Positions 16,708 through 25,483 of a stretch of 64,000 nucleotides of DNA are shown in pieces. Numbering within the stretch: the first letter of the stretch is position 1; each line of letters opens with the position of its first letter. This stretch comes from Rothia endophytica (GTDB taxonomy: Bacteria > Actinomycetota > Actinomycetes > Actinomycetales > Micrococcaceae): assembly GCF_928381505.1 (NCBI RefSeq), contig NZ_CAKMSJ010000007.1, forward strand, positions 1-64,000, given 5' to 3'. A model generated the notes under the pieces. It did no database searches and had not been told where the DNA came from. It saw nothing but the letters and a program-made list of their open reading frames with translations. Made by a program: the position numbers and the translations under genes.

Positions 16708-17763
16708 ATGAAGATTTCACGCGCTCGCTTTTTGCAGCTCTCACTAGCTACTGCCACCGCTGGACTGCTCTCAGCCTGTTCCACCGGGTCAGGCGATTCG
16801 GCGAACTCCACCGCACCATCTGCAGATACCGGTGGTGAATATACCGTCAAGCATGCCTTCGGCAGCACAACCTTCAAGCAGGTGCCTCAGCGCATTGCCG
16901 TGGTGCAGCCCTGGAAGAACCCCGACGTTCTGCTGGCTCTGGGGGTTATTCCGGCGGGTGTCCCGCTGGTGAGCTGGGGCCAGAACAGTAACGACTCCAC
17001 GGATTGGTTCGAAGCCAAGCTGTCTGAGCTGGGTGGAAAACTTGATGACATCACCCGTTACTCAGAAACCGATGGCCCCAACTATGAAGAGCTGGCAAAG
17101 CTTGAGCCGGACGCCATTTTCGTGCCCTACGGCGATACCTCCCAGGAGGTCTATGACAAGCTGACCGCGATTGCCCCGGTGGTCCCGGCTCCTGAGGGAG
17201 TAGGGGCTTATGAAACCAGCTGGCAGCAGTGTCTTGAAATGGCGGGTGCCATGCTGCGCCGTGAGGACGACGCCGCTCGAGTTATCGAAGATACCGAAAA
17301 GCTGATAGCGCAGAAGGTTGAAGACTTCCCCACCATCAAGGGAGCTAGCTTCATGGCGGGTTACTTTGATGCGGAGCAGAACACCTTTGGCGCTTACACC
17401 TCCAAGGATTCACGCCCGCAGTTCTTTGAATCGCTGGGCATGGTTAATGCACCCTACATTGTGGAGCATGAGGCCGGGGCTGAATCCGTTTTCTTGAACA
17501 TTTCTTCTGAGGTACTCGATACCGTAGAGTGTGATGCCCTGTGGGCCTGGACTAATTCTTCCGATGAAGAAGAAGCAGTGCGTGAGAACAAGCTCTTTGC
17601 TCAGATGCCCGCTCTCAAGAACGACGCGGTGATTTTTGAAGATGACAAGCACCCGGGGCTTGCCCTATCTGCCGCCTCCCCGCTCTCGGTCATCTGGGTT
17701 CTTGAAGAGACCGATCTCTTGGAAGATCTAGCTGACGCAGTGGCACACACTCGCGCCGCCTAA
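16708..17763 (+). CDS. Iron-siderophore ABC transporter substrate-binding lipoprotein
   Basis: A 351-aa FecB/FhuD-type lipoprotein. The signal peptide ends in a lipobox, GLLSAC with Cys at residue 24, followed by a Ser/Gly/Thr linker. The mature part has the class III binding-protein features: RIAVVQPWKNPDVLLALGV (FKQVPQRIAVV), YEELAKLEPDAIFVP, and the C-terminal helix region. It should capture ferric siderophore outside the membrane and pass it to a permease/ATPase pair that is not encoded nearby. A palindromic iron operator precedes it, and a siderophore-interacting protein gene lies upstream in the same orientation. Confidence 0.9.
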   Translation: MKISRARFLQLSLATATAGLLSACSTGSGDSANSTAPSADTGGEYTVKHAFGSTTFKQVPQRIAVVQPWKNPDVLLALGVIPAGVPLVSWGQNSNDSTDWFEAKLSELGGKLDDITRYSETDGPNYEELAKLEPDAIFVPYGDTSQEVYDKLTAIAPVVPAPEGVGAYETSWQQCLEMAGAMLRREDDAARVIEDTEKLIAQKVEDFPTIKGASFMAGYFDAEQNTFGAYTSKDSRPQFFESLGMVNAPYIVEHEAGAESVFLNISSEVLDTVECDALWAWTNSSDEEEAVRENKLFAQMPALKNDAVIFEDDKHPGLALSAASPLSVIWVLEETDLLEDLADAVAHTRAA

Positions 17764-17831
17764 GAACGGCGTTCTAACCTACGCTGGGTGGGCACTAGGG
17801 GCGCATCACTGGCACGAGTGCCGCCCATTTC

Positions 17832-18986
17832 TTAGCGACCGGTGAGGTAGTCGCTGGCGATTGCCTCACCGAGTTGCTCCACAAAACGGCGCGGGTCAGC
17901 CAAGGACTCTTCGAGGCTGGCTCCGGTACCCACGACCGAATAGACGGCATCAAAGCCCGCCTGCCTCCAGGCGTCCTCTTCTAGCTCGTTGAGCCCGCAG
18001 ACGGCAAGCACCGTTTTCCCCTGCGCCTTAGCGTCTCGCGCCACCCCCGCGGGGCCTTTACCCTGCAGAGTTTGGGCATCCAACTTACCCTCCCCGGTAA
18101 TGACGATGTCCGCCGCGGGTAGTTTTTGGGTAAACCCAGTTAGTTCGAAACAGACCTCTGTGCCAGGGCGCATGGTGGCACCCAGCACCGATAGGCAGGC
18201 AAAGCCCAGCCCACCGGCAGCACCCGCACCGGGGGCATCGGCGTAGGTTCCACGTGAAACATTAAGTTCTTGCTCAACTGCTGAAGCTAGTTTTTGCAGA
18301 TTTTGGTCGAGCAGTTTCACCTGTTCTTCACTGGCGCCCTTCTGGGGCCCATAAATCGCGGCCGCCCCATTGCTACCGGTCAGGGGGTTGGTAACATCGC
18401 AGGCAACAAAAATCTGAACCTCACCCAGCCGCGCGTCAAGACCAGAAAAGTCTAGGGCATCCAGGGGCTCAAGAGCACCACCGCCAGGGATAAGCTCCTG
18501 CCCGTCGGCACCCCTCAAGGAGGCGCCCAGTGCCTGCATGAGACCAGCACCGCCGTCGGTGGTGGCAGACCCTCCCACACCAATAACCAGGGTTTTAGCG
18601 CCCAACCCCAAGGCGTGACGCACCAGTTCGCCAGCCCCGTAGGAGGTGGCATTCCAGGTGTCCAGCTGGTCCTGACGTAGACGCCAAATACCCGCAGCTT
18701 CAGCAATTTCTATCACTGCGGTCAATGTTGACTCGTCAAAGGCATACCGCGCCTCAACCTGAGCCAGGCCCTCAATGGACGGGAGAGGGCCGGTCACCTG
18801 GCACGTCACCTCGGTATAGCCAGCGGCGAGAGCAGCATCTACCGTACCGTCCCCACCGTCAGCAATCGGGCAGATCACTGGGTTCAGCGACCTATCAATC
18901 CGCCTCATGCCGGTAGCTAGAGTTTCTGCAAGATCCTTGCCGCTGAGGGTTCCCTTAAATTTATCAACTGCAATTAAAACGTCCAT
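17832..18986 (-). CDS. Glycerate kinase
   Basis: A GckA/GlxK-type glycerate 2-kinase of about 384 aa that phosphorylates D-glycerate with ATP, feeding lower glycolysis. Signatures are VLIAVDKFKGTLSG at the N-terminus, CPIADGGDGTVDAALAA, LVIGVGGSATTDGGAGLMQALGA (split: GVGGSATTDGGAG is the core), FVACDVTNPLTG, and DIVITGEGKLDAQTLQGKGP. I use the ATG at 18986 (MDVLIAVD), the usual family start; an in-frame ATG three codons upstream (18995) is equally close to a weak RBS. Convergent with the iron lipoprotein gene. Confidence 0.92.
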   Translation of the reverse strand: MDVLIAVDKFKGTLSGKDLAETLATGMRRIDRSLNPVICPIADGGDGTVDAALAAGYTEVTCQVTGPLPSIEGLAQVEARYAFDESTLTAVIEIAEAAGIWRLRQDQLDTWNATSYGAGELVRHALGLGAKTLVIGVGGSATTDGGAGLMQALGASLRGADGQELIPGGGALEPLDALDFSGLDARLGEVQIFVACDVTNPLTGSNGAAAIYGPQKGASEEQVKLLDQNLQKLASAVEQELNVSRGTYADAPGAGAAGGLGFACLSVLGATMRPGTEVCFELTGFTQKLPAADIVITGEGKLDAQTLQGKGPAGVARDAKAQGKTVLAVCGLNELEEDAWRQAGFDAVYSVVGTGASLEESLADPRRFVEQLGEAIASDYLTGR

Positions 18987-19024
18987 GCACCTCATTATGC
19001 CCGCTTACCAGCTACCGGTTAATG

Positions 19025-19066
19025 AGAAAACGCCCTGCCAGCTGTACTGCCGGCAAGGCGTTTTCT
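19025..19066 (-). terminator. Hairpin terminator downstream of the Gdx-like gene
   Basis: AGAAAACGCC at 19025-19034 pairs with GGCGTTTTCT at 19057-19066, with further pairing of TGCC/GGCA inside. On the minus strand the stem ends in GCGTTTTCTC. It probably ends transcription of the SMR exporter gene before the glycerate kinase gene. Confidence 0.6.
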
Positions 19067-19195
19067 ACTACACACACATACACATGAAAAGACACTCATG
19101 CAAGAAACACACATTTTCTTGAAGCTCTCTCGAACCTTGTACTTCAAGTATGGCAGGGCTGTTTGTGCACCAGCATAAATCCACCTGTGCAGAAG

Positions 19196-19510
19196 CTAGG
19201 AAACCAGTTTCAGCCCCACAATGCCCGAAATGATCATCAGCAAGAAAAGCATTTTGGCAAGAGATACCGGTTCAGTCCCTGTTGCCATGGCGTAAAGAAC
19301 GGTCACTGTGGCCCCAATTCCCACCCACACCGCATAGGCAGTGCCCGTAGGCAGCTCCCGCATCGCGTAGGCAAGACCCAGCATGCTGAGCACCAGCCCC
19401 ACCACAAAAACCAGGGAAGGCGTTAGGCGTGTGAGGCCCTCAGATTTTCCCAGGGCAGTTGCCCATACCGCTTCAAAAAGACCAGAAATGACGAGAATGA
19501 GCCAGTGCAC
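19196..19510 (-). CDS. SMR-family guanidinium exporter (Gdx/SugE type)
   Basis: A 104-aa four-helix small multidrug resistance protein. It looks like the Gdx/SugE branch: the N-terminus MHWLILVISGLFEAVWATALG carries the conserved Glu (E13) needed for proton-coupled exchange, followed by SEGLTRLTPS, and helix 3 has LPTGTAYAVWVGIGA. Gdx proteins export guanidinium in exchange for protons. The guanidine-III riboswitch in the 5' region supports this substrate and predicts induction by guanidine. No second SMR gene is adjacent, so it is probably a homodimer of dual topology. Confidence 0.93.
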   Translation of the reverse strand: MHWLILVISGLFEAVWATALGKSEGLTRLTPSLVFVVGLVLSMLGLAYAMRELPTGTAYAVWVGIGATVTVLYAMATGTEPVSLAKMLFLLMIISGIVGLKLVS

Positions 19511-19542
19511 GGCTACTCCTTACGATGAGAAGAAAGGTTAGT

Positions 19543-19606
19543 GGCCGTCGTGCTTTACTGCCCGCTCAGTAGCGGTGGCAGACCGGGTACGGCTCCCTCG
19601 TCCAGG
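19543..19606 (-). promoter_or_regulatory. Guanidine-III (ykkC-III) riboswitch
   Basis: On the minus strand the leader contains GGACGAGG, then GCCGTACCCGGTC, a 22-nt hairpin insert and ACGACGGC. These are the conserved blocks of the guanidine-III riboswitch. CTGG pairs with CCGG, and GCCGT pairs with ACGGC to close the pseudoknot. The insert folds as CTGC-CA-CCGCT-ACTG-AGCGG-GCAG. It lies about 35-95 nt upstream of the SMR exporter ATG and close to its RBS (AAGGAG), so ligand binding may free translation. Confidence 0.85.
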
Positions 19607-19631
19607 CTCATTCAGTCTAGCAAGCCTTCAC

Positions 19632-20936
19632 TTAGAGAGAGGGCGAGGGCGCCGAGGGGTACTGAGGCGGCACCCACTGACGGGCCAGCCCCTTCTTGCC
19701 ATAAGATAGCCGGCGGTGAACCGCCTCAAAGGGCCCCTTCTTACCCATTGCTTCAAGCAGGCAAGCAAAGCCGAGGGTCAGTAGCCAACCGCCGGTACCC
19801 ACCAGCAAGAGTAGTCCGGCACCCGCATGTGCGAAAAGCCCCAGGGCAAAGGGAGCAAAAACGATCAAGAAGATAACGGACTGCAGCACGTAACCGGTCA
19901 TGGAACGACGCCCCAGAGCAGCTAGCGCCCATAGTGGAGCTGAGAGTTTTTGCCCGGCGTCCGCTTTCTGCTGTACACCGTTCAGCAGCAGGGCAAGAAG
20001 AGCGATAAAGCCGGGACCAGCAGCCGTACCCAGGGTCATGGTCAGCACCGCAAAGATACCGGTATCCAGCACACCGATTGATTCAAGGCCCGCAGGGACG
20101 CCCGTGCCCACAGCAACCACTGCCCCAAAAGTAGCCGCCCAGACCAGCACCTTCCTATGGCGTGCAGGATCAGCCAGCACGCCCTCACGCGCAGCCACAA
20201 AACCAATAATGACCAAAGGTAAGAGCATAAAAGCTTGCACCGGGAAACCGAGTAGATTCATCAGCATAAAGAGCAGACCGGTGAGCATGACCCCACCGTA
20301 GGTTTCAGCGGACCCCAGGAGCAGTTCTGCATCCGCTGACGATGAGAGCCAGTCACTCCCTAAAACTGAGGTCACTAGCAATGACCCCACCGCACCCATC
20401 AAACAATTCAGTGTGAACATAGATCCGGCTATCCACAGCAAGATTTTGGTCCGTACGGCAATCAGGGTGACGAGAACAAGCCCCAGCAAGCCATAGGCAA
20501 CCATGATATCGCCCCAGAAGAGAAAGATGGCGTGCAGAACACCAAAGACAGACAGCAAACCGTAGCGCCGCGCTAACACACCGCGGGCAGCGCCCAGCGG
20601 GTAACCTCGGCGATAAAGGCTCATTGCAATGATTCCCAGGCCAAATCCCAGCAAAGTGGCAAACATCGGGAAGCCGCGGGAGTGAACAAAGGAGGTGGTG
20701 AACATGATGGCGAGGGCGTCCCACCAGCTACCATCAACGACGCGCCCGGTGGTAGTCATTTGGCCCCCGCCGGTCACGACCCACGCAGTGGCAACATTTG
20801 CTATTGCAATGCCCCAGAGCATGACACCACGAGCGATATCAGGCACCACCATGCGCCGCTGACTCACTAAAACCGCTGACGGTGACGAAGTTTGTGCTGG
20901 AGGTAGAGTGCGCATCTGGTCTTCCCTGGTGTGCAT
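19632..20936 (-). CDS. DUF418-domain membrane protein
   Basis: A 434-aa polytopic membrane protein with about ten hydrophobic segments. It starts RRMVVPDIARGVMLWGIAIAN, the N-terminal signature of DUF418/YeiB-like proteins, has the RRGYPLGAARGVLARRYG loop, and ends in the DUF418 core (LAALGRRSMTGYVLQSVIF, the GRRSMTGYVLQS element). The biochemical role is unknown; some relatives are near acyltransferase-like proteins. ATG at 20936 has GAAAGG upstream; an internal ATG seven codons later is possible. It ends close behind the guanidine riboswitch region. Confidence 0.88.
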   Translation of the reverse strand: MHTREDQMRTLPPAQTSSPSAVLVSQRRMVVPDIARGVMLWGIAIANVATAWVVTGGGQMTTTGRVVDGSWWDALAIMFTTSFVHSRGFPMFATLLGFGLGIIAMSLYRRGYPLGAARGVLARRYGLLSVFGVLHAIFLFWGDIMVAYGLLGLVLVTLIAVRTKILLWIAGSMFTLNCLMGAVGSLLVTSVLGSDWLSSSADAELLLGSAETYGGVMLTGLLFMLMNLLGFPVQAFMLLPLVIIGFVAAREGVLADPARHRKVLVWAATFGAVVAVGTGVPAGLESIGVLDTGIFAVLTMTLGTAAGPGFIALLALLLNGVQQKADAGQKLSAPLWALAALGRRSMTGYVLQSVIFLIVFAPFALGLFAHAGAGLLLLVGTGGWLLTLGFACLLEAMGKKGPFEAVHRRLSYGKKGLARQWVPPQYPSAPSPSL

Positions 20937-21038
20937 GGCTGGTACCTTTCATAGAAGTTACCTCCAGTCTATGGTGCTACCACAGGGTAAGACCTCCCCC
21001 ACCAGGAGGAACTAGGAGGGGGACATTAAAACAAAAAA

Positions 21039-21066
21039 CGGTGAGACCCCCATACCGGTCTCACCG
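21039..21066 (-). terminator. Intrinsic terminator of the small membrane-protein gene
   Basis: CGGTGAGACC (21039-21048) pairs exactly with GGTCTCACCG (21057-21066) around an 8-nt loop. On the minus strand the stem is followed by TTTTTTGTTTT. It belongs to the gene at 21216-21572. Confidence 0.85.
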
Positions 21067-21215
21067 CTCTTGTTCACAGGTTCAGCATTACCTGCTACTG
21101 AAGCACACACATTCGCTTCTTGATTCTTTCGAACCGTTACCTCTATTTAACAGGCTTATGCTTATACCTGCTTTGGAGTTACCTGATAAGAAGCTGAGTG
21201 TTTTAAGAAGAGTTA

Positions 21216-21572
21216 TTAGAAGAAAGTGCCTATCAGAAAGAGCCACAGCACCGGATTAGCCAGCACAGAGACCACCAGCACGCTAAGAAACCAGCTTCCG
21301 TACCGTGAATACCGGATGAGCCCCGTGAGGGCCAGAATAAACGCCAGGGTTGCTGCCAGCACGCTAACAATCATGAGCCCCAAGAAAGTTGCTAACACCG
21401 TAGACGGCGAACCAACATTAACAGTAAATGCTAAGACCAAACTAAGAACAGCAACTACTTCAGTCACCACAGCAGCAATCAACATCTGGGTGCTCGGCGC
21501 TTTGCGTGGCCTGCGAGCGGCATTGGTAGAAGAATGCATACCCTCTAGCATGCCAAACCCAACCCAAAACAC
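21216..21572 (-). CDS. Small membrane protein, function unknown
   Basis: A protein of up to 118 aa with three predicted membrane segments (MLIAAVVTEVVAVLSLVLAF, LATFLGLMIVSVLAATLAFI, WFLSVLVVSVLANPVLWLFL) and a positively charged N-terminus. No family recognised; such proteins are sometimes annotated as DUF4190-like, but I cannot confirm that. The start is uncertain: GTG at 21572 has GAGGG at good spacing, with ATGs at 21551 and 21539 also in frame. A strong terminator follows. Confidence 0.6.
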   Translation of the reverse strand: MFWVGFGMLEGMHSSTNAARRPRKAPSTQMLIAAVVTEVVAVLSLVLAFTVNVGSPSTVLATFLGLMIVSVLAATLAFILALTGLIRYSRYGSWFLSVLVVSVLANPVLWLFLIGTFF

Positions 21573-21628
21573 CCAATCTCACCCTCAACAGATGAGCTGT
21601 CTCGAGAAAAAGAGCACAGACAAAACAA

Positions 21629-21663
21629 AACACCCCGGCCCCCATCAAGGGTGCCGGGGTGTC
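21629..21663 (-). terminator. Intrinsic terminator after rplI
   Basis: ACACCCCGGC pairs with GCCGGGGTGT (outer arms 21630-21640 and 21652-21662) around a short loop. On the minus strand it is followed by TTTTGTTTTGT. It ends the rpsF-ssb-rpsR-rplI operon. Confidence 0.85.
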
Positions 21664-21708
21664 TTCTGAAGCCTAAGCGTGAAGCCTAGTAACTACTCAT
21701 AAGAGTAA

Positions 21709-22158
21709 TTACGCAGCTACAACGTCCAGTTCAACGTTGGCAACAACGTCTTCGTGCAGACGCACGGTGACGGTGTATGAGCCGGTGCGCTTAATAGCGG
21801 AACCGAGGTTGATGGTGCGCTTGTCAACATCACCTGCGCCAGCTGCTGCAATAGCGTCAGCAACGTGCTCAGCCTTGACGGTGCCGAAGAGGCGGCCGTC
21901 AGCGCCAGCCTTGTGGGAAACAACAACGTGCTTGCCAGCAAGAGCTGCAGCAGTTGCCTTTGCGTCCTCAAGGTTAGCCTTTACACGTGCTGCACGAGCT
22001 GCACGGATTGACTCAACCTGACGCTCGCCGCCAACAGTCCAGGTGACTGCGAAGCCGCGGGGCAGCAGGTAGTTACGGGCGTAGCCGTTCTTTACGGTAA
22101 CGACATCGCCAGCAGCACCGAGACCGGTGACTTCCTGAGTAAGAATGATCTTAGCCAT
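21709..22158 (-). CDS. rplI: 50S ribosomal protein L9
   Basis: A 149-aa bL9, the two-domain elongated protein that binds 23S rRNA near the L1 stalk. It has the N-terminal signature [35 protein letters not shown] (the GYARNYLLP core is diagnostic), a charged central helix and a C-terminal domain. Last gene of the rpsF-ssb-rpsR-rplI operon, 23 bp after rpsR, followed by a strong terminator. Confidence 0.98.
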   Translation of the reverse strand: MAKIILTQEVTGLGAAGDVVTVKNGYARNYLLPRGFAVTWTVGGERQVESIRAARAARVKANLEDAKATAAALAGKHVVVSHKAGADGRLFGTVKAEHVADAIAAAGAGDVDKRTINLGSAIKRTGSYTVTVRLHEDVVANVELDVVAA

Positions 22159-22181
22159 GTTCTTCTACTTTCCTTCTTTTC

Positions 22182-22418
22182 TTAGCGGCCTGAGCCGGAG
22201 TAGGGCAGCAGTGCAACTTCGCGTGCGTTCTTGATTGCCAGAGCAATCTTGCGCTGTTCCTGAACGGTTACGCCAGTAACGCGACGAGCACGGATCTTGC
22301 CGCGATCAGAGATGAACTTACGCAGAAGTGCGACGTCCTTGTAGTCGATTACGGTGACGTCTGCAGCCTTGAGCGGGTTCTGCTTGGGTTTGGGCTTACG
22401 GAGTTCAGCCTTAGCCAT
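22182..22418 (-). CDS. rpsR: 30S ribosomal protein S18
   Basis: A 78-aa bS18 of the small subunit platform, which binds next to S6. Signature elements: [17 protein letters not shown] and [28 protein letters not shown] (core [14 protein letters not shown]). GAAGGAG precedes the ATG. There are no Cys-rich zinc ligands at the N-terminus, so this is the zinc-independent form. It lies between ssb and rplI in the usual order. Confidence 0.98.
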   Translation of the reverse strand: MAKAELRKPKPKQNPLKAADVTVIDYKDVALLRKFISDRGKIRARRVTGVTVQEQRKIALAIKNAREVALLPYSGSGR

Positions 22419-22524
22419 CGTGGTGCTCCTTCTTGGTTGGGAGCCCGCGGGATGAGCCGCGGGATGGTGGATAAATTTTCTTGGTGTGAAGGGGACGCTA
22501 GGAGCGTTCCTCTAAAAGCTAGGT

Positions 22525-23202
22525 TTAGAAGGGGGGCTCGTCGTCAGCGCCGCTACCCCAGTCGTAGTTACCGCCGGACTGGGCGCCCCAGGGATCAGCC
22601 TGAGGTGCCGGTGACTGCGGTGCGGCGGCAGGAGCTGCCTGCGGTGCATTCTGCTGCTGTTGAGCAGGTGCGCCGTAGCCACCCTGACCGCCCTGTTGCT
22701 GGCCGTAGCCAGCATTGGAGTAACCGTTGCCGCCAGAGAATCCGCTCTGAGCGCCAGCGTTGAAGCCGCCGCCCTGGTTGAAGTCAGACCCGCCGCCAAA
22801 ACCGCCGGCGCCGCCACCGAAGTCACCCCCGGAGTTGCGCTGATTGCGGTTGACGTTGGCTGACGCGAAGCGGAGTGAGGGACCGATTTCTTCGATCTCA
22901 AGCTCCATGCTGGTGCGGCGTTCGCCTTCTTTGGTTTCGTACGAGCGAGACTTCAAACGGCCCTGCGCAATAACGCGCATGCCCTTCTTGAGGGTCTCGG
23001 CGACGTTCTCTGCAGCTTCACGCCACACTGAAGCTCGCAAAAAGAGGGTTTCGCCCTCTTTCCACTCGCCCGATGCGCGGTCGAAGTTGCGGGGAGTCGA
23101 TGCGATCGTGAAGTTAGCTACCGCTGCCCCGTTGGGGGTGAAGCGCAGCTCAGGATCGCCGGTCAGGTTACCGATAACGGTAATGACGGTATCGCCAGCC
23201 AT
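22525..23202 (-). CDS. ssb: Single-stranded DNA-binding protein
   Basis: A 225-aa SSB. The OB-fold (about 1-112) starts [22 protein letters not shown] and includes [21 protein letters not shown] and [20 protein letters not shown] long Gly/Gln/Asn-rich linker follows ([17 protein letters not shown] and repeats of QQQ), then the acidic tail [12 protein letters not shown], whose DDEPPF tip recruits replication and repair proteins. It lies in the rpsF-ssb-rpsR-rplI operon. GGAGG precedes the ATG. Confidence 0.97.
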   Translation of the reverse strand: MAGDTVITVIGNLTGDPELRFTPNGAAVANFTIASTPRNFDRASGEWKEGETLFLRASVWREAAENVAETLKKGMRVIAQGRLKSRSYETKEGERRTSMELEIEEIGPSLRFASANVNRNQRNSGGDFGGGAGGFGGGSDFNQGGGFNAGAQSGFSGGNGYSNAGYGQQQGGQGGYGAPAQQQQNAPQAAPAAAPQSPAPQADPWGAQSGGNYDWGSGADDEPPF

Positions 23203-23315
23203 ATGATGCCTCCAGTCGTAAGATTTTGTTCAAATAAGTGTCGTGCTTCTGAGTATTGCACGGGGGTCTGACATTTTAGTGACCTACCCGTAAAAATTTC
23301 AGAAGGGTAAGAGAC

Positions 23316-23621
23316 TTACTTGGCTGAGACCTTCTGATCTTCCGGGCGGATGATCTTGGTGCGCATAACGGATTCGTTCAGGTTAAGAACGCGGTCCAGC
23401 TCTGCTGCAGTCTCGGGGGTTGCGGTGAAGTTAACTACTGCGTAGATGCCTTCAGCCTTCTTCTGGATTTCGTATGCCAGACGGCGGCGGCCCCAGATGT
23501 CCATGTTGTCAATGGTGCCGTTGTCCTTGGTGATGATTTCAAGGAACTTGGAGAGGGTGGGCTCTACAGCCTTGTCCTCTACCTCAGGGTTGAGGATAAC
23601 CATCAGTTCGTATGCACGCAT
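23316..23621 (-). CDS. rpsF: 30S ribosomal protein S6
   Basis: A 101-aa bS6 that pairs with S18 on the 30S platform. I set the start at [16 protein letters not shown] (23621), with an excellent AAGGAGGGG upstream; longer in-frame extensions lack family similarity. Further signature: [20 protein letters not shown] and [20 protein letters not shown]. First gene of the ribosomal protein/ssb operon; about 110 bp of leader separate it from ssb downstream. Confidence 0.97.
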   Translation of the reverse strand: MRAYELMVILNPEVEDKAVEPTLSKFLEIITKDNGTIDNMDIWGRRRLAYEIQKKAEGIYAVVNFTATPETAAELDRVLNLNESVMRTKIIRPEDQKVSAK

Positions 23622-23816
23622 GATTGAACCCCTCCTTTGGGCTAAGCGGCTATGGGATTTCCATAGCAGGAGATTACGTACGGCCTGGCGCAAACGGGGA
23701 TTGGCCGAGTGCGGCACAGACTCGCTTAACATTACAGGAGTGCGCGGCTTTTGGGCAGATGTGGCACAGCTTTTTGGGTGTAGCTCACAGCACCTTTACC
23801 GCAATATGCGGAGGGT

Positions 23817-24170
23817 TTAGTAGCCGCGCTGGCTTGCCAGTGAGTTGATGAAACCAATACGGATGGGCATGGTGAAGAGATCCCAGATAAACATCAACAC
23901 AATCGGCACGTAGGCTATCCAGAAAATAACCGGAAGCAGAGCAAAGAGTCCACCGGCGATCAGGTTGAGCACAATGTAGGTGATACCCATAAAAGGCTGG
24001 CGCAGGTAGAACTTGTGAGCACCCAGCCACCAGAAGAAAATGAGCAAAAGGTAGGCAACAACCGCCGACTTAGCCTGAACGATATATACCGGCTGGCCTT
24101 GGGCAAAGCTCTGCGCACGACCTCCATTATTGAGAGGGGTGGGGCGGTAGTGTTCGGGTTGACCGGTCAT
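23817..24170 (-). CDS. TM2-domain membrane protein
   Basis: A 117-aa protein with a polar N-terminus and a TM2 domain: two hydrophobic helices around the signature FFWWLGAHKFYLRQPFMGI, followed by LNLIAGGLFALLPVIFWI and a third hydrophobic stretch ending IWDLFTMP. TM2 proteins occur in bacteria and eukaryotes without a clear function. It follows the surface protein gene at 24192 by 21 bp, so the two are probably cotranscribed. Confidence 0.88.
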   Translation of the reverse strand: MTGQPEHYRPTPLNNGGRAQSFAQGQPVYIVQAKSAVVAYLLLIFFWWLGAHKFYLRQPFMGITYIVLNLIAGGLFALLPVIFWIAYVPIVLMFIWDLFTMPIRIGFINSLASQRGY

Positions 24171-24191
24171 GGGCTCCTGCCTTAGTTGCGC

Positions 24192-25460
24192 CTAGAGAGT
24201 TTCGGCGTATTTCTGAAGGGTAGATTTAGCGGCATCTTCACTGTTGATAGCTTGCAGCAGGGCAGCTTCGCTCTCTTCGCTACCGCCCAGACCAACGCTA
24301 ATATCAGCGTGGCTTCCATTCGAGACTACCTCAGCACTGATATAAAAATTGATGGTTTCTCGCTGGGCTTTACCATCAGCCAGGTAGGTGACTTCAAAGG
24401 TTGCCGGTCTGTAGCGGCTAGCTCGCCAGGTATCTGCCCGCTGGTCGTCCTGCACCAGAAAAAAGACGGGGCGATCAAGTAGTTTCCACTGGACATCAGT
24501 GATGGTAGCGGTGCTATCACTGCCGTAGGTTTCACTGGTGGGGCAACTTTCAACGTTCAACCGCCGGGCACTTTCACAGCGCTCCAACCACGATTCAATG
24601 ATGGTGTTGGTTTCTTCCCACATGCGCGGGGATGGTCGCAGGTTAAGGGCTACCGGCTGAAGGTCGGAACCCTGCCCGGGCAGTGGAGCGGTAATGGTTG
24701 GCGGGTTGACGATGCGGTAGTAGGAGTTAGCTGGAAGGCTAAAGGAGTAGTCACCAGGGGGCAAGGGGATCTTCCACTGAAATCCACCCTCAAAAACTGC
24801 CCGTCGACCAGCGGGCAAACTTACCGAGGTTTGGTTGACACCCAGGTCACTCAGCGCGACCGGCGCCTGCAGGGTGAGGTTTTTGTATGTGGGGGCAGAG
24901 AATTCCCACAAATCGTTGAAGGGGCCGGTGCGTGTAGCTAGTTTTAGCGGTAGGGCAAGGTGGTATTGCTGCCCCTCAATAGAGACATCTGCGTTCACCG
25001 TGGCATATTCCCCACCGGTATAGGTAGTGCCTTGAAGAGTGAAATCTTCGATACGACCTTCAGCAGTGGCATAGGCTGAGTTAGAGAGATAGGTGCGCTC
25101 AAAGGAATTATAGGCTGAGCGGTCTAAACCAGAGACGTAGTTGCCTTCTTTTAAGGCTGATAGGTAACGCTCAGCAGTATCCTCGGGGGTGTGCGGTAAA
25201 GAATAATAATTACCCACAGCCGCAACGAACGCTGCGAGCAGAGACAAGAGAACGGCAGTAATACTGAGCCTGCGGCGGACGCTGCGGGCATCCTTCTTGG
25301 TGAGAACCCCAGCGGCTCTACCGGAAAGTTCCCCCACCTGGCCGGGTATCTTAGTGACTAGCTCCAGGGAGGTAGCTAAAGTTTCCTTCAAGTGAGGCGA
25401 GCGTGAACGTTTCACGGCGCGGGCTAACCACTTCACGCCGTCCTTCTTTTTTTGCCCCAT
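24192..25460 (-). CDS. Single-pass membrane-anchored protein, function unknown
   Basis: A 422-aa protein with a basic cytoplasmic N-terminus (MGQKKKDGVKWLARAVKRSRS), one membrane segment around 67-85 (LSITAVLLSLLAAFVAAVG) and a long extracytoplasmic part. After the membrane helix there is an NTF2-like stretch (EDTAERYLSALKEGNYVSGL), a pattern seen in TcaA-like or surface-stress proteins, then beta-rich sequence and a C-terminal helix ending AAKSTLQKYAETL. I cannot assign a family firmly. It is downstream of a two-component pair, 23 bp after the response regulator stop. Confidence 0.7.
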   Translation of the reverse strand: MGQKKKDGVKWLARAVKRSRSPHLKETLATSLELVTKIPGQVGELSGRAAGVLTKKDARSVRRRLSITAVLLSLLAAFVAAVGNYYSLPHTPEDTAERYLSALKEGNYVSGLDRSAYNSFERTYLSNSAYATAEGRIEDFTLQGTTYTGGEYATVNADVSIEGQQYHLALPLKLATRTGPFNDLWEFSAPTYKNLTLQAPVALSDLGVNQTSVSLPAGRRAVFEGGFQWKIPLPPGDYSFSLPANSYYRIVNPPTITAPLPGQGSDLQPVALNLRPSPRMWEETNTIIESWLERCESARRLNVESCPTSETYGSDSTATITDVQWKLLDRPVFFLVQDDQRADTWRASRYRPATFEVTYLADGKAQRETINFYISAEVVSNGSHADISVGLGGSEESEAALLQAINSEDAAKSTLQKYAETL

Positions 25461-25483
25461 GAATCTATCGTAAGGGAAGATAC

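Noticed and set aside
18246..18261. GGTTCCACGTGAAACA inside the glycerate kinase gene as a further parS
   Set aside because: Two mismatches to the consensus, coding sequence, and far from the parAB cluster; kept out as likely chance.
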